From: Lachnospiraceae bacterium
GTDB taxonomy: Bacteria; Bacillota; Clostridia; Lachnospirales; Lachnospiraceae
DNA: 16,407 nucleotides
Assembly (NCBI GenBank): GCA_003489085.1
Contig: DNJM01000087.1
Span: 1 to 16,407, forward strand
Direction: 5' to 3'
In this document: one piece after another, positions 15,031 to 16,407 of the stretch
Layout of the letters: each line of letters starts with the position of its first letter
How positions within the stretch are numbered: the stretch's first letter is position 1
The notes under the pieces: model-generated
What the model saw: the letters and a program-made list of their open reading frames with translations, nothing else
Databases searched by the model: none
What the model was told of the DNA's origin: nothing
Made by a program: the position numbers and the translations under genes

Positions 15031-15651
15031 ATGAAAGTCATTTTAGTAAATGGAAGTCCACACAAGAACGGCTGTACCTATACGGCGCTTGAAGAGATCG
15101 CAGGTACGCTTCAGAAGGAAGGCATCGAAACGGAAATCTTCTGGGTCGGCAATAAGCCATTGTCCGGATGTCTGGGCTGCGGTGCCTGTGCAAAGACCGG
15201 TAAATGCTTTATAGATGACTGTGTCAATGAATTTGTCGAGAAAGCCAAAAATGCCGATGGATTTATTTTTGGTTCTCCGGTACACTATGCAGCTGCCAGC
15301 GGCATGATCACCTCTTTCCTGGATCGTGCATTCTACGGGAAGGGCGCCATCTTTAAGGGCAAACCGGGCGCTGCAATCGCAAGCTGCCGAAGAGGCGGCG
15401 CTTCTGCCACCTTTGATCAGCTGAATAAGTATTTTACGATCAGCAGTATGCCAATCGTTTCCTCTCAGTACTGGAATATGGTACATGGAAATACACCAGA
15501 GCAGGTAAAGCAGGATCTGGAAGGTATGCAGACCATGCGTACACTGGGAAAGAATATGGCATGGCTTTTAAAATGCATTGAGGCAGGTAAAGCAGCCGGC
15601 ATCGATTTCCCGGTTCATGAGCCGAAGGTAGCAACGAATTTTATCCGGTAA
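15031..15651 (+). CDS. Flavodoxin-fold NAD(P)H-dependent reductase, iron-sulfur flavoprotein-like
   Basis: This 206-residue protein has the flavodoxin-like fold of the NADPH-dependent FMN reductase family. The FMN phosphate loop is GSPHKNGCTYTAL at 8-20, and the second flavin-binding segment is FGSPVHYAAASG at 80-91. Cysteines C47, C50, C53 and C59 form C-x2-C-x2-C-x5-C. This fits the compact cluster motif of iron-sulfur flavoproteins of anaerobes, which bind one [4Fe-4S] per subunit and pass electrons to oxygen species or other acceptors. Many relatives keep these cysteines without a proven cluster, so the FeS centre is an inference, as is any role in oxidative stress. It is a single gene, divergent from dinB and convergent with the ASKHA gene. 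Substrate unknown. Confidence 0.85.
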   Translation: MKVILVNGSPHKNGCTYTALEEIAGTLQKEGIETEIFWVGNKPLSGCLGCGACAKTGKCFIDDCVNEFVEKAKNADGFIFGSPVHYAAASGMITSFLDRAFYGKGAIFKGKPGAAIASCRRGGASATFDQLNKYFTISSMPIVSSQYWNMVHGNTPEQVKQDLEGMQTMRTLGKNMAWLLKCIEAGKAAGIDFPVHEPKVATNFIR

Positions 15652-15682
15652 GCATTTCATTCCGCATGCTGTATCATCTCTT

Positions 15683-15727
15683 AAAGGCGAAAAGCTGATT
15701 TTCCTCAAGCCTTTCGCCTTTTCTTCA
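15683..15727. terminator. Probable bidirectional terminator between convergent genes
   Basis: Perfect 10-bp arms AAAGGCGAAA (15683-15692) and TTTCGCCTTT (15712-15721) flank a 19-nt loop that can pair further with a bulge. On the plus strand a T-rich tail (TTTTCTTC) follows, and on the minus strand TTTAA follows. It is stronger for the flavoprotein gene but symmetrical enough to serve the convergent gene as well. It is almost the only content of the 73-nt gap. Confidence 0.75.
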
Positions 15728-16407
15728 TAGTCTCTCAAAATATATTGCATCCATATACGCTTCCTGAAATACAGGTTCAGAAGCAAGATTGACATCCTCT
15801 GCCAGGGCTGCTGCTTCTGCAGCCTCCTGCATCCTTTCAGGAACACAGAGTAATCTGACGGCACCACGAAGGGAACTATTTCCTACCGCCTGAATTTTTC
15901 CTGTAAACTCTTTCGGAAACATTCCAATTTCCATAGCCTTTTTATAATCCAGCTGATATCCAAATCCCCCTGCCACATATACCTGTTGTACCTGCCCGGC
16001 AGTGATACCATATTTATCCAGCAGACAAATCTGTTCTCCATGCGGATTTTTTGCAACCGGAAACCCGGTTTCAGACCACTGATCTTCCAGATGTCCGGTT
16101 TCATCTATCTCTCCATTTTCTAAAAGCTCAGCCGTTAATTCTACTACCCCGGTTCCACAGATGCCTACGGGGGGATGATTCTGTATCGTCTGAATCGCAA
16201 GTGTTCCATGTTCCAGATGTGCGCCGCATATTGCTCCGGGAATACTTCCCGTCCCCCAGGCAATATTACCGCCTTCGAACGCTGGTCCCGCTGCTGTCGA
16301 CGTTACCATAAGCTTTTCCTTATTGCCAAGAACCATTTCTCCATTCGTTCCTAAATCTACAAGAAGCTGAATCTGCTCTTTTTTCTCCATATGAAGTGCA
16401 CAGATAC
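15725..16407 (-). CDS. RACo/DUF4445-type ASKHA-domain protein, C-terminal part (5' end beyond window)
   Basis: The 227 visible codons form the C-terminal ATPase-like part of a protein related to reductive activators of corrinoid proteins (RACo), which use ATP to return inactive Co(II) corrinoid to Co(I) in methyltransferase systems. Numbered from the ATG at 16390, motifs are DLGTNGE at 12-18 (phosphate loop), TAAGPAFEGG at 32-41, GICGTGVVEL at 76-85, VYVAGGFG at 137-144 (adenosine motif) and GNSSLRGA at 170-177. The ATG at 16390 is not the true start: the frame stays open upstream (ICALH before it), and family members carry an N-terminal ferredoxin-like domain and more ASKHA sequence first. 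That domain and the partner methyltransferase cannot be seen. It converges on the flavoprotein gene. Confidence 0.85.
   Translation of the reverse strand, partial: ICALHMEKKEQIQLLVDLGTNGEMVLGNKEKLMVTSTAAGPAFEGGNIAWGTGSIPGAICGAHLEHGTLAIQTIQNHPPVGICGTGVVELTAELLENGEIDETGHLEDQWSETGFPVAKNPHGEQICLLDKYGITAGQVQQVYVAGGFGYQLDYKKAMEIGMFPKEFTGKIQAVGNSSLRGAVRLLCVPERMQEAAEAAALAEDVNLASEPVFQEAYMDAIYFERL

Noticed and set aside
1..16407. Defence system, CRISPR array, insertion sequence, prophage, tRNA or rRNA genes
   Set aside because: No direct-repeat array, transposase, integrase, cloverleaf or rRNA segment was recognised; nearly all bases lie in known housekeeping genes with short gaps.

Overview
The window reads as a chromosomal, mostly housekeeping segment of a low-to-moderate GC Gram-positive anaerobe of the Clostridia, most like a Lachnospiraceae genome. 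The reasons are the Firmicutes-type gene order priA-def-fmt-(zinc protease)-rsmB-rlmN-stp-prkC-rsgA, strong AGGAGG ribosome binding sites, a K+-dependent membrane pyrophosphatase, an iron-sulfur-flavoprotein-like reductase and a corrinoid-activator (RACo-like) ASKHA protein. The family-level assignment is inference; no rRNA or tRNA marker is present.

Region 1 (1-11396, all minus strand) is one long operon. Read in the direction of transcription it is murE, priA, def, fmt, YugP-like zinc protease, rsmB, rlmN, stp, prkC, then the first 12 codons of rsgA, which run off the left edge. Gaps are 37, 26, -1, -1, -8, -1, 15, -4 and 37 nt, so most downstream genes are translationally coupled. A good sigma-A-type promoter lies upstream of murE, with a stem-loop at the predicted 5' end of the mRNA. 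The operon joins a peptidoglycan precursor ligase, replication restart, the formyl-methionine cycle (Fmt adds the formyl group, Def removes it), rRNA methylation, ribosome biogenesis (RsgA), and a PASTA kinase/phosphatase pair that senses the cell wall.

Region 2 (11397-13691) holds hppA, a 699-residue membrane pyrophosphatase of the K+-dependent type, with its own extended -10 promoter and a strong terminator just before the murE promoter.

Region 3 (13692-15030) holds dinB, a Y-family DNA polymerase on the minus strand. It is transcribed divergently from a flavodoxin-fold reductase. The two promoters overlap, and an inverted repeat covers one -10 box and the other -35 area.

Region 4 (15031-16407) holds the flavoprotein gene (plus strand) and, converging on it, the C-terminal part of a RACo/DUF4445-type ASKHA protein that runs off the right edge. 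A symmetrical hairpin between them probably terminates both.

I found no mobile element, CRISPR array, RNA gene or frameshifted gene, and nothing that looks like a wholly new system. The points most worth a second look are regulatory (the dinB/flavoprotein divergent promoter, the murE 5' stem-loop, the facing promoters upstream of hppA), plus a divergent MurE at the head of the operon and an acidic tyrosine-rich linker in PrkC.
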